This document shows positions 24,356 through 32,138 of a DNA stretch of 43,132 nucleotides, piece by piece. The stretch is taken from assembly GCA_902783785.1 (NCBI GenBank), contig CACZSH010000097.1:1-43132 (forward strand), written 5' to 3'. The position numbers and the translations under genes were made by a program. The first letter of the stretch is position 1. Every line of letters starts with the position of its first letter. Under the pieces are notes generated by a model. It saw nothing but the letters and a program-made list of their open reading frames with translations. It was not told the DNA's origin and ran no database searches. This DNA comes from an uncultured bacterium. Lineage in GTDB: Bacteria > Cyanobacteriota > Vampirovibrionia > Gastranaerophilales > Gastranaerophilaceae.

Positions 24356-26020
24356 TTATGCGCCTAAATTTATGAGAACATTCAATATATCACAACAGGC
24401 GTTAAATATTCTGGCGGACGCTTGATATGCCTGCTGATATTTAACCATATCCATCATTTCTTCATTTAAATCAACACCCGTTTCATTTAATAATTGAGTT
24501 TCTATTGACTCAACTTTTGAAGCCTGAGCTTCGTCTTGATTATTTATACTTTCTGCTTGTACACCAATGGCCGAAATACCAGACATCAAAAAAGCTTCAG
24601 GCGATAAATTTTTTAATCTTACATTTTGCGTCGAATTTCTGGTATTAAGAACGACACCCATAGCTTTTCCATTACCAACAAGCGTTCTTTCTGATTCATC
24701 AGTTAAAGTATATTGTATACCTGTTTGTCCATCAATTTCAACAGTATTTGTAAAATCACTTGATGAAGCTGTTACCAACGCTGCTGAAATACCGGAAGTA
24801 TTTGTTCTAAGTTTACTATTAACCGAAATATTACCTGCATTTATCACAGAATGCTCATCACTTGAAACAAATATTTTTTCTAATGGTGAAGCTAATATAG
24901 TATTTCCTTCTGAATCTTTCCCAATACACATTGCAAATTCGGTTGCATTAGGATCAGGAATATATGTACCATCCGGTTGTTCAATCCAACCTTGCGTTTG
25001 AATACCATTAATTACTTCTGCAAATCCGGCTGCCAAATCATCTAACATGTCAACTGAATTTTGAACAGTAAGATTTACCCCGCTTGGGCCACCCATTTTT
25101 AGTATGCCGCCAACACTGCCGCCTTGGATTCTATCATTAATGTCTGTTTGTACTTGTACTCCATATTGGTCTTCTAATCCAATAGTAACTCTAACATCAT
25201 CTGCCGTATTATAATGTGCAGTCATCGTTAGTTTTCCTACAACAGTCGTATGTTTTACCAAATCTAAACCATCAAGAGATACAGATGCAACACCATTTTC
25301 AGAAATAGATGTTTCTATATTTATTTGAGATGCCAATTGAGATAAAATTGCGTCTCTTTGATCATATAAATTATTTCCGGCTGAATTTAATGTACCAGAA
25401 CTTATGATTCGTTTATTAATTACAGCTAAATCTTCAAGTAACGCATTTGCTTTATTAACATTATCTGCAAGTTTAGAAGCTTGCATAGAAGCTTCTGTTC
25501 CATCACCAACTAATGATGTTCTGTAACTGTTTAAATCTCTATATTTTGAATTTAATAATATTGTGAAATTATTTGCTTTTTCAATATAGTCTGTTCTTGC
25601 AGTAACATCTGTCGGATTTTGTTGTAAGTTAGCTGCAGCACTATAAAACTCATCCAGAGAAATAGCTAAAGAATTCGCACCAGTTCCAGACATTTCATCC
25701 AATATTGTTACTATGTGATTTGCTATTTCAGATTCAGTTGAAAAAAAGCTTAAGCCAGATTGTTCTTTTCTTAAGTATGATCTTAAAAATTCATCTGCAT
25801 ATCTTGATATAGACGTTATTTGAACACCGGCATTGTGAGATGCTATACTGTATACATCAGTAGTCTCTGCCCCATCTATACATCTTGTTCCAAGATTAAC
25901 ACGCTTCTTCGAATACCCTTCCGTATTCATATTTGCGACATTATTTTCTACTATTGATATAGCTGTTTGATTTACTTGCAGTGCATTTACTGCCATCGTT
26001 AAAGCTGAATTGATTGACAT
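24356..26020 (-). CDS. flgK: Flagellar hook-associated protein FlgK
   Basis: First junction protein (HAP1) of the hook-filament joint, 554 residues. The N-terminal rod/hook motif is clear (ALTMAVNALQVNQTAISIVENNVANMNTEGYSKKRV) and the C-terminal helix ends MVKYQQAYQASARIFNACCDILNVLINL, with an unusual double Cys. FlgN, its chaperone, is encoded directly upstream. AAAAAGGAG precedes the ATG. Export would be through the flagellar type III system. Confidence 0.95.
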   Translation of the reverse strand: MSINSALTMAVNALQVNQTAISIVENNVANMNTEGYSKKRVNLGTRCIDGAETTDVYSIASHNAGVQITSISRYADEFLRSYLRKEQSGLSFFSTESEIANHIVTILDEMSGTGANSLAISLDEFYSAAANLQQNPTDVTARTDYIEKANNFTILLNSKYRDLNSYRTSLVGDGTEASMQASKLADNVNKANALLEDLAVINKRIISSGTLNSAGNNLYDQRDAILSQLASQINIETSISENGVASVSLDGLDLVKHTTVVGKLTMTAHYNTADDVRVTIGLEDQYGVQVQTDINDRIQGGSVGGILKMGGPSGVNLTVQNSVDMLDDLAAGFAEVINGIQTQGWIEQPDGTYIPDPNATEFAMCIGKDSEGNTILASPLEKIFVSSDEHSVINAGNISVNSKLRTNTSGISAALVTASSSDFTNTVEIDGQTGIQYTLTDESERTLVGNGKAMGVVLNTRNSTQNVRLKNLSPEAFLMSGISAIGVQAESINNQDEAQASKVESIETQLLNETGVDLNEEMMDMVKYQQAYQASARIFNACCDILNVLINLGA

Positions 26021-26032
26021 TTAAACTCCTTT

Positions 26033-26545
26033 TTAAGCGTCTTCACAAATAGAACTAAACCCTGGACCCTCGCTATGGCTGTTCTTTCCATGACAGTCAT
26101 AGACTTGGGATTGCGGCGTACACGCCTGCAATATTATATCTAATATTTTATTAGACACAGTTAGTCCTTGCTGTATTAATTCCACATTTGTTTGTTCTAA
26201 TAACATGATTTTTTTTGAAACTTCATTAATCTTTACTTTAAATTCTTTAAAATATTCAAGTCTCGGACTTAAAATTTCATCGGCATTCTTGATTATTTCA
26301 GATATATTCATATCTTCAACGCCCATTTGCTTTACTATCCTTAATCTTTCATTGTTTAAGTCTATCAACAAATCATTTTGATGCAATATTTCAATATCTA
26401 GTTCATGCAATCTTTCAGAATCCATTTTTATTAGTGCATTTTTCTTTTCTTCATATAAATCAGACATTTTAGCATACTCAATTAATATTTCATTAAATAC
26501 AAGTTCTAATTGACCTAATATTTTTTCATTTATTTCCATATCCAT
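26033..26545 (-). CDS. flgN: FlgN-family flagellar chaperone with odd C-terminal tail
   Basis: A 170-residue, almost wholly helical protein at the FlgN position, directly upstream of flgK and flgL, whose products FlgN chaperones for export. Residues 1-141 form the expected antiparallel helices (LELVFNEILIEYAKMSDLYEEKKNALIKMDSERLHELD). The last 29 residues are unlike the rest: three Cys, Gly, His and Ser rich. They are encoded by a GC-rich palindromic stretch (26040-26132), which suggests that an insertion replaced the original 3' end. The assignment rests on context and helical character more than on motifs. Confidence 0.8.
   Translation of the reverse strand: MDMEINEKILGQLELVFNEILIEYAKMSDLYEEKKNALIKMDSERLHELDIEILHQNDLLIDLNNERLRIVKQMGVEDMNISEIIKNADEILSPRLEYFKEFKVKINEVSKKIMLLEQTNVELIQQGLTVSNKILDIILQACTPQSQVYDCHGKNSHSEGPGFSSICEDA
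26073..26132. repeat. Two adjacent palindromes in a GC-rich patch of flgN
   Basis: Arms 26073-26082 and 26093-26102 (CTATGGCTGT and ACAGTCATAG) pair over ten positions, with one G:U on the plus strand. A second dyad spans 26110-26132 (ATTGCGGC and GCCTGCAAT with one bulged T). I count 39 G or C in the 70 bases 26061-26130, against roughly 30% around it. Confidence 0.7.
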
Positions 26546-26559
26546 TTTAAAACCTCATA

Positions 26560-26841
26560 TTATAGTGTATAATCAGCTATAACACTTCTACCGTATTTTA
26601 ATCCATATTTTATATCTTCAGTTGATAAATCATTTTCACCTACATACTTTGCAAATTCTTTTATTTCTGAAATATTTTTATTTATCAACAGCTCATTTGT
26701 ATCTTTTAAATCAATACCATTAGTTGTTTCATCTACAACAGGCATTGCAGATTGCAATGGCTTTTGAACGGCACTAAACGCTTTTGTCGCATTTAGCATG
26801 CTTATAGGATTTGTTACTCCGCTTGTTATTCCTGATACCAT
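26560..26841 (-). CDS. Probable anti-sigma-28 factor FlgM
   Basis: A 93-residue protein lying between flgJ and flgN. In Bacillus-type flagellar operons flgM sits directly before flgN, flgK and flgL. FlgM is a small, partly disordered protein that binds sigma-28 with C-terminal helices and leaves the cell through the finished hook. Here the first 55 residues are low in structure, and the last 35 (ISEIKEFAKYVGEND, then LSTEDIKYGLKYG) could be two helices. The classic FlgM spacing of a short helix, Gly-rich turn and V-D-x-x-x-I-A is not convincing. GGTAAGG precedes the ATG. Size and position support it; sequence alone does not prove it. Confidence 0.45.
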   Translation of the reverse strand: MVSGITSGVTNPISMLNATKAFSAVQKPLQSAMPVVDETTNGIDLKDTNELLINKNISEIKEFAKYVGENDLSTEDIKYGLKYGRSVIADYTL

Positions 26842-26891
26842 ATTTAAATTTCCTTACCTTACCACTCTTTTTATTTTTTTAGTATTTTTTG

Positions 26892-27209
26892 TTATTGTAT
26901 ATATCTTTCCATTTGATTATAAATTTGTTTAGCAAACCCAAATGAGGTTCTTTCGTTACTTGATAAATTTCTTCCGACTTCTTGAAATACAAATTCTTTA
27001 AATGTATCCTGATATTTTGATTCTTTACCAAATATACCATCTTCTCTATCAACAGTTTTATCCATTAATTTCATCATTTTTGTTATGAACATAGATTCAA
27101 ACTCGTTTGCTACTTTTTTTAATTGTGCTTTTTTATCATTAGAATTTTTAATGTTATTAAAAATTTGTGCATCATTATTGTTTATATAATTTGATTGAAT
27201 ATAACTCAT
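26892..27209 (-). CDS. flgJ: FlgJ rod-binding protein, single-domain form
   Basis: A 105-residue protein equal to the N-terminal rod-binding domain of FlgJ (KKVANEFESMFITKMMKLMDKTV, then FGKESKYQDTFKEFVFQEVGRNLS). It caps the growing rod. The C-terminal muramidase domain found in enteric FlgJ is absent. A separate lytic transglycosylase gene opens the same operon and probably supplies that activity. GGGTAGG lies directly before the ATG. It follows flgI by nine bases. Confidence 0.92.
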   Translation of the reverse strand: MSYIQSNYINNNDAQIFNNIKNSNDKKAQLKKVANEFESMFITKMMKLMDKTVDREDGIFGKESKYQDTFKEFVFQEVGRNLSSNERTSFGFAKQIYNQMERYIQ

Positions 27210-27218
27210 TTTCCTACC

Positions 27219-28322
27219 CTAAATTACAACTAAATCTGCTTGTAAACTTCCTGATTTCTTCAAAGCTTGCAAAATTGATATTAAATCTATAGGAGCAACT
27301 CCAATTGAATTTAATGCTTTTACTAAATCATTTAAGTTACTGTTAGCAGGCATTTCTATTACACTTCCCATTGTTTTTTCTACATTAACTTCTTCATCAG
27401 TAAATCCAACAGTTTCTCCATTACTAAAAGGACTTGGTTGTGAAACATTAGTATCTGTTGAAACTGTTACTGTTATATTTCCATGAGCAACTGCAGCAGG
27501 CATTAATTTTACATCAGAACCTATTACAACTGTTCCTGTTCTCTCATTTACGACAACTTTTGCTCTTTCCATTGTCGGATTAACTTCCAAATTTTCTATT
27601 ATTGATAAAAACCCAACTCTGTTATTTTGAAATCTTGCAGGAATAGTAACTTCTACAGAACTTCCGTCTATAGCTTTTGCAGGTGCAACAAGATTACTGA
27701 TTGTTTGCGCAATTCTTGATACTAAAGTATAATCTGATTTATCAATAGACAAAATAATGGAATTATCATTTCCGATTGTAGTATCAATATCTCTTTCCAT
27801 AATCGCACCACCGGGAACACGACCTGTACTTGTAATAGCAGTTCTTTTTTGTCCGCCACTATTACCTGAAGCATTAACGCCACCTACTGATACAGGACCT
27901 TGTGCTACCGCAACAGCTTCGCCATTTGGAGCTTTCAATATAGTTTGAACTAAAACACCACCTTCTAAACTCTTAGCATCTGCTATTGTTGATACAGTTA
28001 CATCTATTCTGTCACCGTTTTTTGCAAACGGTGGAACTGTTGCTGTTACAATTACTGCCGCTGTTGCACCTTTTTGAATGTAGTTTTCTTGTTCTATAAC
28101 AGTTCCTAAATTCATTAATAACATTTTATTTGTTAACTGAGTTGAACGAGAGTTATCACCTGTTCCAGGTAAACCTACAACAACACCATATCCTACCAAT
28201 TGGTTTTCTCTTACACCTCTTACATGTGTTATATCTACAATTCTTACCGTTGCCGCATATGCTGTCATTGGCATAAATGATGTCATCAATATTACTAGCA
28301 ATAATCCGATTAATTTTTTCAT
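27219..28322 (-). CDS. flgI: Flagellar P-ring protein FlgI
   Basis: Periplasmic P-ring subunit, 367 residues, with a Sec signal peptide (about residues 1-23, ending AYA). Family sequences include RIVDITHVRGVRENQLVGYGVVVGLPGTGD, GATAAVIVTATVPPFAKNGDRIDV and ERTGTVVIGSDVKL. Its presence together with FlgH means the organism has an outer membrane. The leader holds two GGTAAG copies, and AGGG lies a few bases before the ATG. Confidence 0.97.
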   Translation of the reverse strand: MKKLIGLLLVILMTSFMPMTAYAATVRIVDITHVRGVRENQLVGYGVVVGLPGTGDNSRSTQLTNKMLLMNLGTVIEQENYIQKGATAAVIVTATVPPFAKNGDRIDVTVSTIADAKSLEGGVLVQTILKAPNGEAVAVAQGPVSVGGVNASGNSGGQKRTAITSTGRVPGGAIMERDIDTTIGNDNSIILSIDKSDYTLVSRIAQTISNLVAPAKAIDGSSVEVTIPARFQNNRVGFLSIIENLEVNPTMERAKVVVNERTGTVVIGSDVKLMPAAVAHGNITVTVSTDTNVSQPSPFSNGETVGFTDEEVNVEKTMGSVIEMPANSNLNDLVKALNSIGVAPIDLISILQALKKSGSLQADLVVI

Positions 28323-28360
28323 TTTACTTACCCTACTACTTACCTTTTTGTTATCCTTTA

Positions 28361-28975
28361 TTAGAATAAATATCTTATAAATTTGTTTATGATACCTTCG
28401 TTTTGGCTTCTTGATATTGAACCTCTGCCTGACATACCAAATTGTAAATTACTTACTTTATTTGATTCAATTTGACCTTGATCATTAATCCATCTAGGAT
28501 CAACAATACCTGATACTATCAAGTCCATTCTTTCATTACCGTTTACGATTGATTTTTTACCTTGTACGACCAAATTACCATTAGCTTGTATTTGTACTAC
28601 TTGAGCAGTTACAACATTTGTAAATGTCGCACTTCTTGTTGTTGCTGCAGTATTTGTAACAGCATTTGAACCTCCAAAGTTATTTACATCTTTTACAAAT
28701 CCTAAATGTAAAACTTTTCTTATAAATTCCGTAAAGTGATCGACTGTTTCAGAAGTTTTACTTGTTGAAAAATTTACGTTATCAGAACTTGTAATATTTT
28801 CTGAAATAACAATAGATACAGTGTCACCAATTGAAGTAGCTCTTACCCCTGCATATAAAGATTTTGGAGCTGCCGTATAACCTTGTGATGCAGATAGCGT
28901 AAATAAGCTTTCTGCATTAACTACTGTAGCCACTGACAATATTACTATTAAACTTAATATTAATTTCTTTACCAT
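28361..28975 (-). CDS. flgH: Flagellar L-ring protein FlgH without lipobox
   Basis: Outer-membrane L-ring subunit, 204 residues. The family core is present: TSIGDTVSIVISENITSSDN, VVQIQANGNLVVQGKKSI, DLIVSGIVDPRWIN and SGRGSISRSQ. FlgH is normally a lipoprotein whose mature N-terminal Cys is acylated. This protein has an N-terminal signal of about 21 residues ending VNAE but contains no Cys anywhere, so it cannot be lipidated there. GGGTAGGA lies directly before the ATG. It lies between flgA and flgI as usual. Confidence 0.93.
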   Translation of the reverse strand: MVKKLILSLIVILSVATVVNAESLFTLSASQGYTAAPKSLYAGVRATSIGDTVSIVISENITSSDNVNFSTSKTSETVDHFTEFIRKVLHLGFVKDVNNFGGSNAVTNTAATTRSATFTNVVTAQVVQIQANGNLVVQGKKSIVNGNERMDLIVSGIVDPRWINDQGQIESNKVSNLQFGMSGRGSISRSQNEGIINKFIRYLF

Positions 28976-28998
28976 TCCTACCCGCTTATTTCTTCAAA

Positions 28999-29706
28999 TT
29001 ACATTGTTATTAATACTTTATTTGGTCCTATAACTTTACCTCTATATACTTTTTGATATTTTGGACTTTTTAAAGTTATATAATCACCTATATTACCGTC
29101 ACTTTGTGCAGTAGCCGATATTGATATCATTATTCCACTTGATTTAAAAAAAGCTGTTACTTCTTGATTTCTTACCACATCAGGTTTTGATGTTAAAAAT
29201 CTTTTATCTATAACTTCACCTTCTTTAAACATTTTCTTTGCTATAACATCTCTCTTTAATTCACTAGGAGATAAAACATTTGAAATCAAAGTTGAAACTT
29301 CACGTCTTTGTATAAGCGTATTGTAAGGAGTTACTGCTGATTCTCTATTAATTTCAGAACGTGCTACCATAACATTTTTGTATGCTTTAACTTCAACAGG
29401 AACCATAACAACTTTATTTAAAGAACCATTAACATAAATTTCTACTCTTTTTACGTCTCTTGCCATAAATCTGTTTGAATTTGACGTTACTTTATAAGTT
29501 AAACTTCCATCTTTAACATTTAATTCTGAAAAAGGAACTGTTAAAAGCTCTACTTTTAAATCTGCATCTGTATATTCTCTATAAGAATTTACGACTTGTT
29601 TTGAAACTTCATTTTTTAATTGTTGCATAGTAATAACTTGAGCTTGCGCTTTAAGCGAACTCATCAAAAATATCATTATTACTGCTATACTAAAAAATTT
29701 ATTCAT
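28999..29706 (-). CDS. flgA: P-ring assembly chaperone FlgA
   Basis: Periplasmic chaperone for FlgI, 235 residues. It has a Sec signal peptide (about residues 1-22, ending AQAQ), an N-terminal domain with VELLTVPFSELNV, and the C-terminal SAF domain from about residue 110 (VTPYNTLIQRREVSTLI, AKKMFKEGEVIDKRFL, GDYITLKSPKYQKVYRGKVIG). AGGTAGGA lies just before the ATG. It sits between flgG and flgH. Confidence 0.92.
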   Translation of the reverse strand: MNKFFSIAVIMIFLMSSLKAQAQVITMQQLKNEVSKQVVNSYREYTDADLKVELLTVPFSELNVKDGSLTYKVTSNSNRFMARDVKRVEIYVNGSLNKVVMVPVEVKAYKNVMVARSEINRESAVTPYNTLIQRREVSTLISNVLSPSELKRDVIAKKMFKEGEVIDKRFLTSKPDVVRNQEVTAFFKSSGIMISISATAQSDGNIGDYITLKSPKYQKVYRGKVIGPNKVLITM

Positions 29707-29733
29707 TTCCTACCTTAAATCTGTTTATTATCG

Positions 29734-30519
29734 TTATGACAAGTTATTTGTTAATTGTAAAATTTCACTTGAAGTTTTAATTATTTTTGAATTAGATTCA
29801 AAAGCTCTTTCTGCCTTAATTAAACCGATAAGTTCATCAACTATTTGAACATTTGAGCCTTCTAAAAATCCTTGAATGATATAACCCATACCATTTTGTC
29901 CAGGAGTTCCCTGAATAGGGTTACCTGAAGCTTGAGTTTCACTGTATAAATTGTGTCCTATAGATAAAAGACCTGATGGATTTTGGAATTTTACTAATTG
30001 AAGTTGTCCTACTACTGTTTGAGTTGTTTCTCCACCAAGTTTTACAGAAACTGTACCGTCTTGAGTAATTGTAATTTCAGAACAATCTCTCGGAATAGTC
30101 ATTGCAGGTTGCACAAGTAAACCATCATTAGTACAAACTTGACCCATTGCATCAATTTGCAAACAACCATCTCTTGTATAAGCAAGAGAACCATCTTCTT
30201 TCATAACTTGTAAAAAGCCTTCACCTTCAATTTCAACGTCCATATTTCTACCTGTTGAAATTGCAATACCTTGACCGAAAATACGTGTTGTCGCTGCTGT
30301 TTTTACCCCAAGACCAATTTCAACACCGACAGGTTGATATGTACCTTGATTCATCAATGCACCTGGTGTTCTTGCAGCTTGCGATAATAAATCTTGAAAT
30401 TCTACACGAACTTTTTTAAATCCAGTAGTATTTACGTTTGCAACGTTATTAGCAATTACATCTAAGTAATTTTGTTGAGCTATCATACCTGTTGCTGCTG
30501 TTGTTAATGATCTTAGCAT
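29734..30519 (-). CDS. flgG: Flagellar distal rod protein FlgG
   Basis: Distal rod subunit, 261 residues. The rod N-terminal motif reads MLRSLTTAATGMIAQQNYLDVIANNVANVNTTGFKK in total, the middle has GQGIAISTGRNMDVEIEGEGFLQV, and the C-terminus LIGLIKAERAFESNSKIIKTSSEILQ. GGTAAGG lies 12 bases before the ATG. It is exported by the flagellar type III system. It follows flgF by 19 bases. Confidence 0.96.
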   Translation of the reverse strand: MLRSLTTAATGMIAQQNYLDVIANNVANVNTTGFKKVRVEFQDLLSQAARTPGALMNQGTYQPVGVEIGLGVKTAATTRIFGQGIAISTGRNMDVEIEGEGFLQVMKEDGSLAYTRDGCLQIDAMGQVCTNDGLLVQPAMTIPRDCSEITITQDGTVSVKLGGETTQTVVGQLQLVKFQNPSGLLSIGHNLYSETQASGNPIQGTPGQNGMGYIIQGFLEGSNVQIVDELIGLIKAERAFESNSKIIKTSSEILQLTNNLS

Positions 30520-30538
30520 TTTATTTTATTCCTTACCT

Positions 30539-31354
30539 CTATACTTTAATTTTTCCTACTGACAACGCTGCTGATAATAATGAATTATTTGTTTTAACAA
30601 TTTTTGTTAGTGATTCATAATTTCTTGAAGTGTTTATTGTATTCAACATTTCTCTTATAACATTTGCATTTGAAGCTTCTAAATGACCTTGTTGAATTGT
30701 AAATTTTTCAGCAGGAACAGGAGGGTTTGCTTCCATATCTTTCGATACAAATTTTGAACCTCCAATATTAAACATCATATCTTTATCTTGAAAATCATAT
30801 ATCGCAATTCTTTGTTCAATTTGAGTTTTACCATATCTTCCGTTAATTTCAATTTGACCTTTTTCGGTTACAGTAAATTGATTTGCATTATACAAATCCA
30901 ATTCTGAAAGATTTATACTTATTGGTCTGTCATTTTGATCAAGAAGATAACCACCGTCTTTTGTCATTATAAAATTACTTTTATCTAAAGTGAATGAACC
31001 ATTTCTTGTATATGAAACTTCATTTGTTGCAGGATCTTGAACTTTAAAAAATCCATCACCTTCAATAGCCAAATCATATGGATTGTCAGTTCTCATTAAC
31101 GTACCTTGAGAAAAATCGTATGTTAATTTTTGAACAGAACTACCCATTGATAAATCACCTAAATTACGAGTTTCACCGTCTAAAAGAGTTCCTTGATTTT
31201 CATAAACATTTGCATCCATAATATTTTTGAATGTTAAAGCAGTTCTTTTATAACCAGTTGTATTCACGTTTGCCAAATTATTTGCAATATTATCATGCAT
31301 TTCAATTAAAGAAAGCATTCCGTTTGCTGCAGATTCAAGCCCTCTTAATATCAT
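30539..31354 (-). CDS. flgF: Flagellar proximal rod protein FlgF
   Basis: Rod protein of 271 residues related to FlgG. N-terminal LESAANGMLSLIEMHDNIANNLANVNTTGYKR is the rod signature, DLAIEGDGFFKV lies in the middle, and the C-terminal helix is MLNTINTSRNYESLTKIVKTNNSLL. Its start overlaps the transglycosylase stop by four bases (ATGA) with GGAGC upstream, so translation is coupled. It could be another rod subunit (FlgC/FlgB are shorter), but FlgF fits best. Confidence 0.9.
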   Translation of the reverse strand: MILRGLESAANGMLSLIEMHDNIANNLANVNTTGYKRTALTFKNIMDANVYENQGTLLDGETRNLGDLSMGSSVQKLTYDFSQGTLMRTDNPYDLAIEGDGFFKVQDPATNEVSYTRNGSFTLDKSNFIMTKDGGYLLDQNDRPISINLSELDLYNANQFTVTEKGQIEINGRYGKTQIEQRIAIYDFQDKDMMFNIGGSKFVSKDMEANPPVPAEKFTIQQGHLEASNANVIREMLNTINTSRNYESLTKIVKTNNSLLSAALSVGKIKV

Positions 31355-31941
31355 GATTGAGCTCCTTTCAATTTGTCATAACTTTTCATTATGCTTTTTA
31401 CATAATTTTGAGTTTCTGCATAAGGAGGAATACCTTTATATTTTTTTACGGCATTAGGACCGGCATTATATGCAGCAAGCGCTAATTCCTTGTTATTATC
31501 AAATCTGTCTAACAATCCTTTCAAATATTTAGTTCCACCATAAATATTTTGTTCCGCATCAAAAGCATTTGTAACACCAAGACCTTTTGCCGTAGAAGGC
31601 ATCAATTGCATTAAGCCCATAGCTCCGCATTTTGATTTTGCATTTGGATTAAACCCTGATTCTTGACGAACTACGGCTTTTACAAAATCTGCATCTAAGC
31701 CGTTCTTTGCTGAGTACTCTTCAATCAAGCTATCGATTTCCGCTCTTGATGTTGCTGTATTTCCAGAGGATTTTATTTTTGCATTTTTCTCTAATTGGAC
31801 AGTCTTATCAAGTATTTTTTGGAAATCAGGTTGTGCAACAGGTACTTCTGTTTGTGAACGTGATAGCAGCGTTTGAAAGCCACGTTCTATCTCGCTCATT
31901 CTATGCAAGGTTATATCTAATCCTGAGATGGCTCCTGTCAT
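31351..31941 (-). CDS. Flagellar-operon lytic transglycosylase without Sec signal
   Basis: SLT-type lytic transglycosylase of 196 residues. Catalytic Glu94 lies in VVRQESGFNPNA, followed by GAMGLMQLMPSTAKGLGV, IYGGTKYLKGLL and LALAAYNAGPNAVKKY. Residues 1-60 are an unstructured or helical leader with no Sec signal peptide, so if it reaches the periplasm it probably travels by the flagellar export apparatus, as FlgJ does. It is the first gene of the operon and overlaps flgF. It likely opens peptidoglycan for the rod in place of the missing FlgJ muramidase domain. Confidence 0.9.
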   Translation of the reverse strand: MTGAISGLDITLHRMSEIERGFQTLLSRSQTEVPVAQPDFQKILDKTVQLEKNAKIKSSGNTATSRAEIDSLIEEYSAKNGLDADFVKAVVRQESGFNPNAKSKCGAMGLMQLMPSTAKGLGVTNAFDAEQNIYGGTKYLKGLLDRFDNNKELALAAYNAGPNAVKKYKGIPPYAETQNYVKSIMKSYDKLKGAQS

Positions 31942-32010
31942 TTTTGCCCCAACATCTGTTTTTTCTAATTACTTACCACATATAATGTACTATATTTAGT
32001 GTACATGAAC

Positions 32011-32034
32011 ATCAACCCAAAGGTTGATTTTTTT
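32011..32034. promoter_or_regulatory. Hairpin in the flagellar operon leader
   Basis: ATCAACC and GGTTGAT form a seven-base stem with a CAAA loop, followed on the plus strand by seven T. It is terminator-like for plus-strand RNA, yet no plus-strand gene ends here. On the minus strand it would lie at the very 5' end of the flagellar mRNA. Confidence 0.6.
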
Positions 32035-32036
32035 GC

Positions 32037-32066
32037 ACTATAATATACACCTTTGGATTGATTCAA
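32037..32066 (-). promoter_or_regulatory. Likely housekeeping promoter of the flagellar operon
   Basis: On the minus strand TTGAAT, 18 bases, TATAGT (or TATTAT at 15 bases) lies about 100 bases before the transglycosylase ATG. The dyad arms ACCTTTGG (32049-32056) and CCAAAGGT (32017-32024) bracket the -10 region and could be an operator. There is no GCCGATAA element, so this operon does not look sigma-28 dependent. Confidence 0.45.
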
Positions 32067-32138
32067 AATGTGGGGGTTAAACTTTAATTTTATTCTTTAA
32101 TATTTTTATATATTCTGTTCTCTCTCTTCTTTTTAAGA

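Noticed and set aside
24567-25001. Antisense open frame inside flgK (144 codons)
   Set aside because: Shadow of flgK on the opposite strand with no start signals.
26275-29120. Further GCCGAT/ATCGGC matches (about 26279 and 29112)
   Set aside because: They lie inside flgN and flgA codons without a TAAA box 11 bases away, so they are not counted as sigma-28 promoters.
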